A program made the position numbers and the translations under genes. From Paenibacillus hexagrammi (GTDB taxonomy: Bacteria > Bacillota > Bacilli > Paenibacillales > NBRC-103111), in NCBI RefSeq assembly GCF_021513275.1, contig NZ_CP090978.1:4788501-4852500 (forward strand): a stretch of 64,000 nucleotides of DNA, given 5' to 3'. The notes under the pieces were generated by a model that was not told where the DNA came from, searched no databases, and worked only from the letters and a program-made list of their open reading frames with translations. Positions 28,593 through 38,052 of the stretch are shown here, piece by piece (position 1 is the first letter of the stretch; the number at the start of each line of letters is the position of its first letter).

Positions 28593-28651
28593 ATATTGAT
28601 ACAATTGTTACATCAAACAAAAAGCTATTGTACTAGTATGACAGCTCCGAA

Positions 28652-28876
28652 TTAACGGAATTGTCCAGCCAGCGTTTGCTCAGCGATTTGCACCAAGCGG
28701 CGAGTGATGTGACCACCGATTGCACCGGTGTCACGAGTTGCCATGTAACCATAGTAACCATCTTGAGGAATTTGGATGCCCAGCTCTTGAGCTACCTCAT
28801 ACTTCAATTGGTCCAAAGCTTGGTTGGCTTGCGGAACTACTAGCGTATTACTGTTACGAGATTGTCCTGTACCCAT
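28652..28876 (-). CDS. Alpha/beta-type small acid-soluble spore protein (first copy)
   Basis: 74 residues. It binds and protects spore DNA in the forespore and is degraded at germination. It shows both family signatures: KYEVAQELGI (the germination protease cleavage region) and GYYGYMATRDTGAIGGHITR. It is nearly identical to the protein encoded at 36415 and differs mainly at the ends and at a few residues (LKYE versus MKYE, TLAGQFR versus QLAGKFSR). It starts MGTGQSRNSN. Expression by the forespore sigma factor is expected but I did not resolve its promoter. Confidence 0.95.
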   Translation of the reverse strand: MGTGQSRNSNTLVVPQANQALDQLKYEVAQELGIQIPQDGYYGYMATRDTGAIGGHITRRLVQIAEQTLAGQFR

Positions 28877-29027
28877 TAGGATCAGACTCCTTTCAGTCAG
28901 CTATAATCTTTGATGTATTTGCAAGCTTGCAAACATAGTATGTGGAGGAAATGAAATTATATGCACGCCCAAGAAAAAAAGTTTAAAATAAGATACGGGA
29001 ACCTTATATAAGAAAGCAGGTGACATC

Positions 29028-29213
29028 ATGAGCAAACCGCTCGCACTATTATTCGCCCTGGTCGGTACCTTGCTGCTGGCCTCGATCAGCTTCTTCATTG
29101 CGTTAAGACAGCCATGGATGGTACTCCTGTGCGCGCTGATCGCTCTTGGTTTTATAGGGTACGGCTTCGCCTTCAAAGCCAAGCTGCGCAAAAGGAACAA
29201 GCAGAACCGTTGA
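29028..29213 (+). CDS. Small membrane protein, DUF5325 (YlaF)-like
   Basis: 61 residues, two membrane spans separated by a short RQPW turn, and a strongly basic tail (KAKLRKRNKQNR). Size and layout match the DUF5325/YlaF family of Bacilli, of unknown function. ATG at 29028 follows GAAAGCAGGTGACATC. It is probably monocistronic. Confidence 0.6.
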   Translation: MSKPLALLFALVGTLLLASISFFIALRQPWMVLLCALIALGFIGYGFAFKAKLRKRNKQNR

Positions 29214-29273
29214 CACGGGCTTGTACGGAAAGCTATACTTTTCTCAGAACTAAAATATCCCAAAACGCCAAAG

Positions 29274-29306
29274 AAAGTAGTTGTCCAAGTGCCACTACTT
29301 TTTTTA
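29274..29306 (+). terminator. Terminator after the DUF5325-like gene
   Basis: AAAGTAGT, 12-base loop, ACTACTTT, T run. Confidence 0.85.
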
Positions 29307-29382
29307 TCGGATTTATTACCAAAATGAAAATATTTTATTTCAGAAATAAATGAATAATTTGTAAAGAAACGTGGTGAAGCGT

Positions 29383-30528
29383 TTGAAAATCGGTATTTCT
29401 TGTTATCCTACTTTAGGTGGTTCCGGCGTCGTCGCAACAGAGCTAGGCAAGATGCTCGCAGAAAGAGGACACGAGGTTCATTTCATCACCGACCGAATGC
29501 CGTTTAGGCTCGGACAATTTCATTCCAATATTTTCTATCACGAGGTAGAAGTGAGCGATTATTATGTATTTCGCTATCCGCCTTATGATCTGGCGCTCGC
29601 CAACAAGCTCGCTCAAGTCGCCAAGCAGGAGAAGCTGGATATTCTTCATGTGCATTACGCTGTTCCCCATGCCATATGCGCTTATTTGGCGAAGCAGATG
29701 GTCGGGGATCATCTGAAAGTCGTCACGACCCTGCACGGTACAGATATTACGATTCTCGGACACGATCCCTCTCTGCGGGATCTCATACGGCTGGCCATTC
29801 ACCAAAGCGATGCCGTTACGGCTGTCTCTCAGGATTTAATCGCAGAAACATACGAGGTGCTCGGTAATGAAAAGCCAATCGAGCTGGTCTACAATTTTGT
29901 CGACCCTCAGGACTACATAGCACCGGTCAACCCGCAGCTTCGCGCGCAATTTGCCAAGCCGAACGAGAAGATCGTGCTGCACATGTCTAACTTCCGCCCT
30001 GTTAAGCGGATCAGCGATGTCATAGACATCTTTGCCGGCATTCATAAGGAAGTCCCTTCTCACCTCGTCTTTGTCGGCGAAGGGCCCGAGCTTGCCAAAG
30101 CCGTGCATCAGGTCAAGGAATTAGACCTCACAAGCCGGGTTCATTATCTCGGCAAACAGAACAACGTAGCCGAAGTGATCGGCCTAGCCGACCTTCTGCT
30201 GCTGCCTTCCGAGAAGGAAAGCTTCGGACTTGTAGCCTTAGAAGCCATGGCAGGGGGTGTCCCTACGATCGGCTCCAACACGGGAGGCATTCCCGAAGTG
30301 GTCAACCATGGCGTCAACGGGTATCTGGCCCCTGTGGGCCATATCGAAGAGATGGCTGCTTACGCTGTCAGGCTGCTGAGTGATTCCGCGCTGTATCACG
30401 ATTTTTCGCTAGCCGGCATTCAACGCGCTCGCGCGCAGTTCTCCGCCGCTGCCATTGTAGAGCAGTATGAGCGGATCTATTACAAGGTCACTGAGGCCTC
30501 AAGCTGCAACTCCTCACTGTCCATGTGA
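29383..30528 (+). CDS. bshA: N-acetyl-alpha-D-glucosaminyl L-malate synthase BshA
   Basis: GT4-family glycosyltransferase that joins UDP-GlcNAc and L-malate, the first step of bacillithiol synthesis. It has 381 residues. The N-terminal signature is CYPTLGGSGVVATELG. LHVHYAVPHA and TTLHGTDITILG follow, and the nucleotide-sugar site is PSEKESFGLVALEAMAGGVP. The TTG at 29383 (KIGISCYP) is preferred, but the frame is open from GTG 29371; ribosome-site evidence is weak for both. In Bacillus bshA sits with bshB1; here no other bsh gene adjoins. Confidence 0.95.
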   Translation: MKIGISCYPTLGGSGVVATELGKMLAERGHEVHFITDRMPFRLGQFHSNIFYHEVEVSDYYVFRYPPYDLALANKLAQVAKQEKLDILHVHYAVPHAICAYLAKQMVGDHLKVVTTLHGTDITILGHDPSLRDLIRLAIHQSDAVTAVSQDLIAETYEVLGNEKPIELVYNFVDPQDYIAPVNPQLRAQFAKPNEKIVLHMSNFRPVKRISDVIDIFAGIHKEVPSHLVFVGEGPELAKAVHQVKELDLTSRVHYLGKQNNVAEVIGLADLLLLPSEKESFGLVALEAMAGGVPTIGSNTGGIPEVVNHGVNGYLAPVGHIEEMAAYAVRLLSDSALYHDFSLAGIQRARAQFSAAAIVEQYERIYYKVTEASSCNSSLSM

Positions 30529-30579
30529 CGAGAGGAATAACCCCCGCAACATCGATCCACTTTGGACTATCGAAAAAGA

Positions 30580-30620
30580 AACCGGTAATACCCCTAACCG
30601 AGGGGTGCTGCCGGCTTCTT
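30580..30620. terminator. Bidirectional terminator between bshA and trpS
   Basis: ACCGGTAATACCCCT pairs with AGGGGTGCTGCCGGC around a short loop. T-rich tails flank both sides (TTTCTTTTTC on the minus strand, TTCTTCATTTT on the plus). Confidence 0.75.
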
Positions 30621-30631
30621 CATTTTACTAC

Positions 30632-31612
30632 TTAAATAACAAAACCCATACGCTTCTTCACTTCAAGCAGTGTCGCATTCGCCACTTCCGCCGCTTCCTC
30701 TGCGCCTTTTTTCAAAATATCAAAAATCTCTCCGGAAGCTCGAATTTCGCGGTAACGCTGCTGGATCGGCTCGAGCACAGCTACAAGATGCTCAGCCAAA
30801 TCCTTTTTGAACGGTCCATAACCTTGCCCTTCATACTTCGCCTCGATTTCTGCGACGCTCATGTCCGCAAAGTGCGAATAGATGCTGATGAGATTGCTAA
30901 CCTCCGGCTTGTTCTGGGGATCATATTTCACCTCGCGGCCCGAGTCGGTTACCGCACGGCTGATCTTCTTGCGGATCACGCTCGGCTCATCCAGCATCGC
31001 AATATAGCTGCCCGGATTCGGATTGCTTTTGCTCATCTTCTTCGATGCATCATCGAGCGACATAATTCTCGCTCCAACCTCCGGCATATAAGGCTCCGGC
31101 ATCGTAAAGTAATCACCGAAACGGTTGTTAAAACGGTGCGCCAGATCGCGGGTCAGCTCCAAGTGCTGCTTCTGATCATCACCAACCGGAATCAGATCCG
31201 CGTTATACAGCAGGATATCCGCCGCCATCAGGGACGGGTACGTGAACAACCCTGCACCTACCGAATCCTTACCCGCGGATTTATCCTTAAACTGCGTCAT
31301 CCGCTCCAATTCGCCCATATGCGTGAGCGTCGTCATCAACCATCCCAGCTCGGCGTGAGCGTGGACATGGGATTGCAGGAATACGGACGCCTTGTTTGGA
31401 TCAATACCGGAGGCAATGTACAGCGCCGCAGCGGATTCCGTCTGTTCCCGAAGCGCAGCAGGCTCTTGGGGAACCGTCACCGCATGTAAATCAACGACCA
31501 TAAAAAAGCATTCATGCAGGTGCTGGAGCTTTACGTAGTTGCGAAGCGCGCCGATATAATTGCCTATGGTCAAAAATCCGCTGGACTGCATGCCGGATAA
31601 TACTCGTTTCAT
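30632..31612 (-). CDS. trpS: Tryptophanyl-tRNA synthetase
   Basis: Class I synthetase of 326 residues that charges tRNA-Trp. The HIGH-like motif is in SGFLTIGNYIGALRN; the KMSKS motif is KKMSKSNPN near residue 192. ATG at 31612 follows CGAGGAGG; nine codons further upstream are open but lack a ribosome site. The gene is preceded by a tRNA-Trp T-box leader, so expression should rise when uncharged tRNA-Trp accumulates. Confidence 0.97.
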   Translation of the reverse strand: MKRVLSGMQSSGFLTIGNYIGALRNYVKLQHLHECFFMVVDLHAVTVPQEPAALREQTESAAALYIASGIDPNKASVFLQSHVHAHAELGWLMTTLTHMGELERMTQFKDKSAGKDSVGAGLFTYPSLMAADILLYNADLIPVGDDQKQHLELTRDLAHRFNNRFGDYFTMPEPYMPEVGARIMSLDDASKKMSKSNPNPGSYIAMLDEPSVIRKKISRAVTDSGREVKYDPQNKPEVSNLISIYSHFADMSVAEIEAKYEGQGYGPFKKDLAEHLVAVLEPIQQRYREIRASGEIFDILKKGAEEAAEVANATLLEVKKRMGFVI

Positions 31613-31639
31613 GTTACTTCCTCCTCGAATATGGGTCAT

Positions 31640-31964
31640 CTCCTATAGCAAACAACAACAAAAAGGCCTCCCGCCGCAAGGGACGAGAGACCGTGGTACC
31701 ACCCTAATTTGCTTTCTAGCGTATGATCATGCATACGCAGAGAAGCCTTCAGACTCCGGTAACGGGGAGCTGCCGTTTGGCATACTTGTCAGATGCGTTC
31801 GTTCGGGGCCGGCCCGGGTTCCGGCTCTACAACGGCATCTGTGTTCAGCCTCAAGCTCAAGGATCCATTCGTCCTGCGGGTTCCACCGGTTCGCACCAAC
31901 CACCGGCTCTCTGGGAAACGCCTGCCAAGCTTACTTGTTCCTGTCATCGCTTCGTATCACATTT
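31640..31964 (-). ncRNA. T-box riboswitch (tRNA-Trp) controlling trpS
   Basis: On the minus strand the conserved T-box AGGGTGGTACCACGG lies at about 31692-31706. It is followed by a terminator hairpin (GGTCTCTCGTCC with GGCGGGAGGCC) and TTTTT ending near 31664. Upstream, stem I shows the AGAGAGCCGG segment and a specifier region GAATGGATCC, which contains the Trp codon TGG. The RNA would begin near 31964. Confidence 0.9.
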
Positions 31965-31970
31965 ATTGTA

Positions 31971-31998
31971 ATTATACACACTGCCCCTTCAATGTCAA
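31971..31998 (-). promoter_or_regulatory. Promoter of the trpS T-box transcript
   Basis: TTGACA (31998-31993) and TATAAT (31976-31971), both perfect consensus hexamers, 16 bases apart. Confidence 0.85.
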
Positions 31999-32078
31999 CT
32001 CTACATGTTGTCCTATCCGCTCTCTCCCTGACATAAGATAGAAGCATATCCGATCTTGTTACAAAGGGGAAATGGACC

Positions 32079-33104
32079 TTGCCTTCTACATTTTACCGGT
32101 GGAGCCTGCCGATCATCGCTGCAGTCTGTATGCAGCTTATCTATTTGATTGCCACACATAGAGAACTCCCGCATTGGCTTGTCCTAGATGGGAAATGGAT
32201 GCAGGTTGTTCATACGTTCTTCAGTATTTTTCTGGACGCACTGCCCTTTATGCTGCTGGGTATAACCATGTCCACCATCGTCGAGAACTTCATCCCGGAA
32301 TCATTTATCCGTAAAATGACGCCGCGGCATCCCTTAGGCGGAATCTTGTTCGCCTGCCTGCTCGGCATTCTGTTCCCGCTCTGCGAATGCGGGATGATTC
32401 CCTTTGTCCGCCGACTGATGAGAAAAGGCATGCCGGTTTACATTGCCGTTATTTTGATCCTCGTGGGCCCCGTTCTTAATCCGGTTTCCTTCGCCGCTAC
32501 CTACATGGCCTTTGACACGGAACCTCTCATGGCTTATGCCCGCATGGGACTGACCTTTCTCGTAGCCCTTGTCGTGGGACTGCTCATGACTCGATTCGTC
32601 ACCTATAATCCCGTTCGCAACACGCTTCGTATGAACGCTGCGGATCCATGCGAAGAAGGCTGCAGCCACCCGGGACACGATCACTCTCATACCAGCGGTC
32701 GTCCCATGATCATGCTCAGCCACGCCTACTCGGAACTGCTGGAAATGAGCAAATATTTGATGTTCGGCGCACTCGTAACAGCCTTCATTCAAACGTTCAT
32801 TCCGAAAGCGAGCTTAGCCAGCTTCGGACAGGACTCATTAGTCTCTCACATGTTCATGATCGTCTTTGCCTATCTGCTGTCATTGTGCTCCACTACAGAT
32901 GCCTTTGTCGCTGCTTCCTTTAGCGATACGTTCTCCTTAGGCGCCCTGCTCGGCTTCCTCGTGTTCGGTCCCATGATCGATATCAAAAGCACCTTTATGC
33001 TGCTATCGGTCTTTAAAGCGCGATTCGTACTACAGTTAGCTATGATTGTGACGATCGTGGTTCTGGCAGGCTCCCACTTGTTCGAAATGATTCTGTGGCC
33101 CTAG
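32079..33104 (+). CDS. Permease of the DUF318/YraQ (ArsP-like) family
   Basis: 341-residue integral membrane protein, TTG start after AAGGGG. It has eight or so membrane spans. The conserved Cys-containing PLCECGMIPFVRRL segment lies near residue 109, VGPVLNPVSF follows, and a His/Cys-rich cytosolic loop (CEEGCSHPGHDHSH) sits between the two halves. Members of this family export metal- or arsenic-containing compounds or are uncharacterised (YcgR in Bacillus). In Bacillus it is paired with YcgQ; no such partner follows here. It converges on ilvD. Confidence 0.8.
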   Translation: MPSTFYRWSLPIIAAVCMQLIYLIATHRELPHWLVLDGKWMQVVHTFFSIFLDALPFMLLGITMSTIVENFIPESFIRKMTPRHPLGGILFACLLGILFPLCECGMIPFVRRLMRKGMPVYIAVILILVGPVLNPVSFAATYMAFDTEPLMAYARMGLTFLVALVVGLLMTRFVTYNPVRNTLRMNAADPCEEGCSHPGHDHSHTSGRPMIMLSHAYSELLEMSKYLMFGALVTAFIQTFIPKASLASFGQDSLVSHMFMIVFAYLLSLCSTTDAFVAASFSDTFSLGALLGFLVFGPMIDIKSTFMLLSVFKARFVLQLAMIVTIVVLAGSHLFEMILWP

Positions 33105-33229
33105 GCCACGGCTGTGCTGGGGTTTGGCGGCGGCATAGGATAACGTTGCTTGCAAAGTATGTCAGCGACTCGTTCCTTTCGCTATTCGCTGCTGCGGATT
33201 TTCTGCAGTGTTGCCTTTCTCCGCACAAA

Positions 33230-33278
33230 GAAAAACTTTGCTTGTCAGCGAAATTACGCTGTAACAAGCAAAGCTTTT
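33230..33278 (-). terminator. Terminator of ilvD
   Basis: On the minus strand AGCTTTGCTTGTTACAGCG pairs with CGCTGACAAGCAAAGT and is followed by TTTTTC. The stem is about 16 bp. Confidence 0.85.
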
Positions 33279-33292
33279 TATACGAAAACAGA

Positions 33293-34978
33293 TTAGATTT
33301 TCAACACGCCGCCTGCGCTTGCGTTCGTAACCAGCTTGGAGTAACGAGCAAGGTAACCGGATTGAATTTTCGGCTCAAAACCTTTCCAATTCTCACGGCG
33401 CTTCGCCATTTCTTCATCGCTGATTTGCAGCTCGATTTTACGGTTGTCCATATCGAGGTCGATAATGTCGCCGTCTTGAACGAATGCCAACGGACCGCCT
33501 TCAGCCGCTTCCGGAGAAATATGTCCGATGCTGATACCGCGGGATGCGCCGGAGAAACGTCCATCTGTAATCAGACCAACCTTCGCACCGAGACCCATAC
33601 CAACGATTTGAGAAGTAGGAGCCAGCATTTCCGGCATACCTGGACCGCCCTTAGGTCCTTCATAACGAATAACCACAACATGGCCTTCCTTCACTTTGCC
33701 GTTGGCAATACCATAAAGCGCTTCTTCTTGAGAGTCGAAGCAGATCGCAGGACCCACGTGACGGCCGCCGACGGATTTGTCTACCGCACCGACTTTGACG
33801 ATGCTGCCTTCAGGTGCCAGGTTACCGAACAGGACAGCCAAACCGCCTTTTTCACTATGCGGGTTGTCCAAAGTATGAATGACATCCGTGTTCAAAATTT
33901 CGCAACCTGCTACGTTTTCACGAAGCGTTTTACCAGTAACGGTCAAACAATCGCCGTTCATCGCACCTGGTTTCTTCAGTACCTCATTGATCACAGCGCT
34001 CACGCCGCCTGCCAAGTGCACATCCTCGATGTGATAGTCAGAAGCAGGTGCGATTTTCGCCAAATGCGGAACGCGCTCCGCAATTTCATTAATGCGGGAA
34101 ATCGGATAGTCGATGCCTGCTTCGTGTGCGATAGCCAGCGTATGCAGAACGGTATTTGTGGAACCACCCATCGCCATATCAAGCGCAAATGCGTTATCGA
34201 TGGCATCGATCGTTACGATGTCACGAGGCTTAATGTCTTTCTCGATCAGCTCCATCAATTGACGGGCAGAACGCTTCACGAACTCTTTGCGCTCTTCAGC
34301 AACAGCCAGGATCGTTCCGTTACCAGGAAGCGCCAGACCAAGTCCCTCAGCCAAGCAGTTCATGGAGTTAGCCGTGAACATACCGGAGCAGGAACCGCAA
34401 GTCGGACAGCCGTATTGCTCCAATTCTTCAAGTCCCGCCTCATCGAGCTTACCCGCTTGATAAGCGCCCACGCCTTCAAATACGGAAGACAGGGAGATCG
34501 ATTTGCCGTTCTTATCTTTACCGGCTTTCATCGGACCGCCGCTGACAAGCACTGTTGGGATGTTGACACGAAGCAAGCCCATGATCATGCCCGGTGTAAT
34601 TTTGTCACAGTTCGGGATACAAACGACACCGTCAAACCAGTGCGCATTCACGACGGTTTCAAAAGAGTCTGCAATGATCTCACGGCTTGGCAGCGAGTAA
34701 CGCATACCGATGTGACCCATCGCAATACCGTCATCCACACCGATGGTGTTGAATTCGAACGGTACGCCGCCCGCTTCACGGATGGCTTCCTTAACCAGTT
34801 TACCGAATTCTTGAAGGTGCACGTGGCCCGGAATAATGTCTATATACGAGTTACAAACCGCGATAAACGGCTTGCCGAAATCTTCCTCTTTCACCCCTGC
34901 GGCACGCAGCAAGCTGCGGTGTGGCGCGCGGTCGAAACCTTTTTTGATCATATCGCTTCGCATTTTTGGATTTGCCAT
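33293..34978 (-). CDS. ilvD: Dihydroxy-acid dehydratase
   Basis: Iron-sulfur enzyme of the branched-chain amino acid and pantothenate pathways. It dehydrates 2,3-dihydroxy-isovalerate and 2,3-dihydroxy-3-methylvalerate. It has 561 residues. Cluster-binding cysteines are in [24 protein letters not shown] and [23 protein letters not shown] at 34978 follows CTAGGAGGAACAACA; the open frame runs further upstream without a site. No other ilv or leu gene adjoins, so it is a stand-alone copy. Confidence 0.97.
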   Translation of the reverse strand: MANPKMRSDMIKKGFDRAPHRSLLRAAGVKEEDFGKPFIAVCNSYIDIIPGHVHLQEFGKLVKEAIREAGGVPFEFNTIGVDDGIAMGHIGMRYSLPSREIIADSFETVVNAHWFDGVVCIPNCDKITPGMIMGLLRVNIPTVLVSGGPMKAGKDKNGKSISLSSVFEGVGAYQAGKLDEAGLEELEQYGCPTCGSCSGMFTANSMNCLAEGLGLALPGNGTILAVAEERKEFVKRSARQLMELIEKDIKPRDIVTIDAIDNAFALDMAMGGSTNTVLHTLAIAHEAGIDYPISRINEIAERVPHLAKIAPASDYHIEDVHLAGGVSAVINEVLKKPGAMNGDCLTVTGKTLRENVAGCEILNTDVIHTLDNPHSEKGGLAVLFGNLAPEGSIVKVGAVDKSVGGRHVGPAICFDSQEEALYGIANGKVKEGHVVVIRYEGPKGGPGMPEMLAPTSQIVGMGLGAKVGLITDGRFSGASRGISIGHISPEAAEGGPLAFVQDGDIIDLDMDNRKIELQISDEEMAKRRENWKGFEPKIQSGYLARYSKLVTNASAGGVLKI

Positions 34979-35083
34979 TGTTGTTCCTCCTAGATTTCGT
35001 TTCACAAACATTGAATCTATCATATCATACTTTTCGCTATTTTTCTCGCTTTAATGAGTTCAAGCACTGCAGAAAGAACCATG

Positions 35084-35736
35084 CTATTTCCTTCCAAAAT
35101 CAGCCTTGATTTCTCCCCATTTCTTGGTATCCCATTTGACAATTTTATTCGAATAGGAATTGTTCTTCAGCCATGCGAGGGCCCTGTCTACCAGGGTCCA
35201 TATTTCCTCTGTAGAAGCGTCGCGCACTAAATTGGTAGCGACCTCCTTTTTCCGAATCCAGCTGAGTGCCGTTACAGAATCCGTATAAATCGTCTTGCTG
35301 CTGCCCTGCTTTTTCAAATAAGCAAGGCCGTGAACAATAGCTAAAAATTCTCCTAAATTGTTCGTTCCTTTGGAGATAGGCCCCTGATAAAAAATAATAT
35401 CGCCCGTACGGGTATCCACTCCTTTATACTCCACAATCCCCGGATTGCCCGAGCACCCGACATCGACGGATATGCTGTTATAGTCGACTTCCGGCGGCGT
35501 CCCTGCAGCAGTGGACGATTTTTTTGCCGAGCTGCTGCCGCTCCCCCGCCTCCGCCGGAGAAGTTCAGCGACTTTTGCCAGCCCCTCTCGTACGCTTTAA
35601 GCGCCTCGCCTTCCGACTCATAGGACTTGAACTTTGCTTGGGGGAATCCTTTCGTCTGAGCCTGACAATCCGCCCAAGTACGATAAATCCCAGGCTGGTT
35701 GCCTACCCAAACGACATAAAATTTTGACTGCGCCAT
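35084..35736 (-). CDS. rnhA: Ribonuclease HI with N-terminal viroplasmin-like domain (frameshifted)
   Basis: Endonuclease that cuts the RNA strand of RNA-DNA hybrids. The N-terminal frame (start 35736 after CGGAG) encodes the hybrid-binding FYVVWVGNQPGIYRTW domain and enters a glycine/alanine linker. The C-terminal frame encodes the catalytic domain: SVDVGCSGNPG (first Asp), NNLGEFLAIVHGL (Glu), YTDSVTALSW (second Asp) and the final Asp near the end. One missing base in the G5 or A7 run between 35515 and 35555 explains the break. It lies directly after the hypothetical gene upstream and is probably co-transcribed with it. Confidence 0.88.
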
Positions 35737-35738
35737 TC

Positions 35739-36236
35739 TCACACACTCCGTACTTGTTGTTGTAATTGCCCTACCAGATCCGACACAACCGCAACCGTAT
35801 CCGAGAAATAAGGACGATAATCCAAGCCTTGAATGAATTCCAGAAAGGCCTCTCCCACTTGCAGCACTTGTCTTAAGTATTCGTGTGCATCAAGCAAGTA
35901 GCTATCGAGCTCACGATATGTACCGTCCGGACGTTCTTCCACATTCGTCAGCTCGAGCTGATCAGCGCTTTTATGCCTCACTACAAACGAGAACCCTCGA
36001 CACTCCGGGTCACCGCATCCGCAGACGAAGAACGGCATCCGCTGCCATTGATCTGCCGGGGCGAACCGATTTGGGTCCGTATCGTGAAGCGCGCTGAATA
36101 GCAAAGCCGGAAGGCCTACATCCACACACAGCGGTTCTTCAACTACGCTATCTTGCTGTATCGACAGTTTGACATCGGCATGAATGATTTGCAAATCCTT
36201 ATCAAAAGACCAGTGATCTGTTATTAGTTCGAACAT
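35739..36236 (-). CDS. Hypothetical protein with a CGCGDPEC motif
   Basis: 165 residues, start MFELITDHWSFD at 36236 after GGAGGACGAGC; a longer open frame to 36335 has no site. The segment FFVCGCGDPECRGFSF carries three Cys within six residues and looks like a metal-binding knuckle. I do not recognise the family. It ends two bases before the rnhA ATG, so the pair is translationally coupled. Confidence 0.6.
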   Translation of the reverse strand: MFELITDHWSFDKDLQIIHADVKLSIQQDSVVEEPLCVDVGLPALLFSALHDTDPNRFAPADQWQRMPFFVCGCGDPECRGFSFVVRHKSADQLELTNVEERPDGTYRELDSYLLDAHEYLRQVLQVGEAFLEFIQGLDYRPYFSDTVAVVSDLVGQLQQQVRSV

Positions 36237-36414
36237 GCTCGTCCTCCATACCCTTTCATTTTGAAGCTTTTGTTTCTCTTCATCAATTATAACAAAGACA
36301 ACAGCCGCATGTGAGTCTAGATTCACGAAGCGCATATGGTCGAAATTTCCAATTTTATTTAAGAGTACAATTTCAAAAAACGAACATAATACCTATTACT
36401 GGAGGTGATATCAA

Positions 36415-36642
36415 ATGGGTACAGGACAATCTCGCAGCAGTAACTCCTTAGTTGTTCCACAAGCCAACCAGGCACTAGACCAAATGAAGTATGAGGTTGC
36501 TCAAGAACTGGGCATCCAAATTCCTCAAGATGGTTACTATGGCTACATGGCTACCCGTGACACCGGTGCAATCGGAGGTCACATCACTCGCCGTCTCGTA
36601 CAAATTGCTGAGCAGCAGCTAGCTGGCAAATTCAGCAGATAA
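36415..36642 (+). CDS. Alpha/beta-type small acid-soluble spore protein (second copy)
   Basis: 75 residues, starting MGTGQSRSSN after GGAGGTGATATCAA. It carries the same germination protease region (KYEVAQELGI) and DNA-binding signature (YMATRDTGAIGGHITRRL) as the copy at 28.7 kb. The two paralogues lie 8 kb apart in opposite orientations. A terminator follows. Confidence 0.95.
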   Translation: MGTGQSRSSNSLVVPQANQALDQMKYEVAQELGIQIPQDGYYGYMATRDTGAIGGHITRRLVQIAEQQLAGKFSR

Positions 36643-36664
36643 TTCGTTTCTCCTATACTTAGAT

Positions 36665-36713
36665 CAAGGGTTTATCCCAAGCTGCAACACGGCTAAGGGG
36701 TAAGCCTTTTTTA
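36665..36713 (+). terminator. Terminator of the second spore protein gene
   Basis: AGGGTTTATCCC pairs (with G-U pairs) with GGGGTAAGCCT and runs into TTTTTT. Confidence 0.75.
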
Positions 36714-36767
36714 TTGTATTCACAGGACCTGCATCCTTCCCGCACCCGCTGGCAGCTATAAAGAAGA

Positions 36768-36806
36768 AGGCCTCATGCCCACAATGAGCAAAAGACCTTT
36801 TTCCAT
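36768..36806 (-). terminator. Probable terminator of the siderophore-binding gene
   Basis: On the minus strand AAGGTCTTTTGCTCAT pairs imperfectly with ATGAGGCCTT and is followed by CTTCTTTATAG. Confidence 0.5.
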
Positions 36807-36811
36807 CTGAA

Positions 36812-37825
36812 TTATGGCTTTACATCATAAATCTTGTACAGGTCATCAAGCAGAATATTAGCCGCTCTCACACCGCCGGCGGTATTCCAGGTAGCATCGT
36901 CCACCTTGACCACCTTGTTTTCTTTGACTGGCTTCAGGTTTTGCCATAGCGGATCATTCAGCCAATCCTGCTCCTGCTTGGAGCCTTTTCCGTCACCAAT
37001 CTCATAGGTAAAATAAAACACGCGGTCTGCGGACTCCAGCTCGGTCAAACGCTCCTTGGTAATATCCTCGAATGACTTTTCATCACTCTTCGGATCCGTT
37101 CTTTGGAACCCAATCTGTTTGAAAATGACACCGGTAAACATGTTGCCGAAGTAGAATCTCGTCTTGCCGCCCATAAATCGGACTACTGCAACCTTCTCCT
37201 TCAGCTTGTCTCCAGCCTTGCTCTTGAAGTCCTCAATTCGAGCATCAAACGCTGCGATAACCTTGTCGCCTTCCGCTTTTTTGTTCAGCGCATCCGCATA
37301 CAGCTGGAAATTATTTTTCCACTCGCCGCGCAGCGTCTCCGAGAATACGGTCGGAGCAATGAGCTTTAACTGGTCGTAAATTTTCTCATGACGCATCTTA
37401 TTCCCAATAATTAGGTCCGGCTTCAGTGAAGCGATTATCTCAAGATTGGGCTGGGACTCCCCGCCAACTGTCGTTACCCCCTGCATATCGTCCTTAATAT
37501 GTGCGAACCACGGATCTCCATAATAAGATTCGACAGCACCAACCGGTTTGATTCCTAGCGCTAATAGCGCTTCCGTTCCTTCATCCGTAAGAATCACCAC
37601 GCGCTGCGGGTGTGCGGGTACCGCCGTTTCCCCCATCGCATGTTTAATCGTGCGAGTTCCTTCTTCCGCAGGCGCCACCGATGAAGCTGCCGTCGGAGCT
37701 GCGGTTGCTGTCGATGACGAAGTTTGCGGTTTCCCACCGCACGCAGTCAGCCACATCGCCATAATCATAACGAGAGCCAGCATCGCCGTACCTTTTGCCT
37801 GAAACTTTCCAGTTATTCTTGCCAT
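36812..37825 (-). CDS. Iron-siderophore ABC transporter substrate-binding lipoprotein
   Basis: 337-residue extracellular lipoprotein of the FecB/FhuD-like helical-backbone binding family. Signal peptide with lipobox LTACGG, a Ser/Thr/Ala-rich linker, then HPQRVVILTDEGTEALLALG and SQPNLEIIASLKPDLIIG, which are typical of this family. ATG at 37825 follows GACGGAGG. A near-consensus Fur box lies just upstream, so iron should repress it. No permease or ATPase genes adjoin, so the transporter partners lie elsewhere. Confidence 0.9.
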   Translation of the reverse strand: MARITGKFQAKGTAMLALVMIMAMWLTACGGKPQTSSSTATAAPTAASSVAPAEEGTRTIKHAMGETAVPAHPQRVVILTDEGTEALLALGIKPVGAVESYYGDPWFAHIKDDMQGVTTVGGESQPNLEIIASLKPDLIIGNKMRHEKIYDQLKLIAPTVFSETLRGEWKNNFQLYADALNKKAEGDKVIAAFDARIEDFKSKAGDKLKEKVAVVRFMGGKTRFYFGNMFTGVIFKQIGFQRTDPKSDEKSFEDITKERLTELESADRVFYFTYEIGDGKGSKQEQDWLNDPLWQNLKPVKENKVVKVDDATWNTAGGVRAANILLDDLYKIYDVKP

Positions 37826-37881
37826 GTTATGTAGTTCCTCCGTCTCAGTACTTTTGTCTTGTGCAATAAGCACCAATGAGT

Positions 37882-37900
37882 GATAACGATTATCATTATC
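37882..37900. promoter_or_regulatory. Fur box
   Basis: GATAACGATTATCATTATC matches the 19-bp Fur consensus GATAATGATAATCATTATC at 17 positions. It lies 57 bases upstream of the siderophore-binding protein start, and could also face the small peptide gene at 38053. Confidence 0.85.
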
Positions 37901-38052
37901 TATGATAGGTTACATGTATATTTACCTTTTTGTCAACCAAAGATCAGATCAATCTAACACCTGCTCGTATTTTCTATAACCCATTCGGGTGATTTCACAG
38001 GATACTCTCTATGCTAAAATATCTTCAATAATATTGAATTTGAGGTGATTAT

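Noticed and set aside
30467-31489. A 340-codon plus-strand frame over the end of bshA and trpS
   Set aside because: It is antisense to trpS and crosses the shared terminator; no start site or domain supports it.
33095-34993. A 632-codon open frame on the plus strand
   Set aside because: It is antisense to ilvD, whose motifs and ribosome site are clear. The antisense product has no recognisable domain and arises from codon bias.
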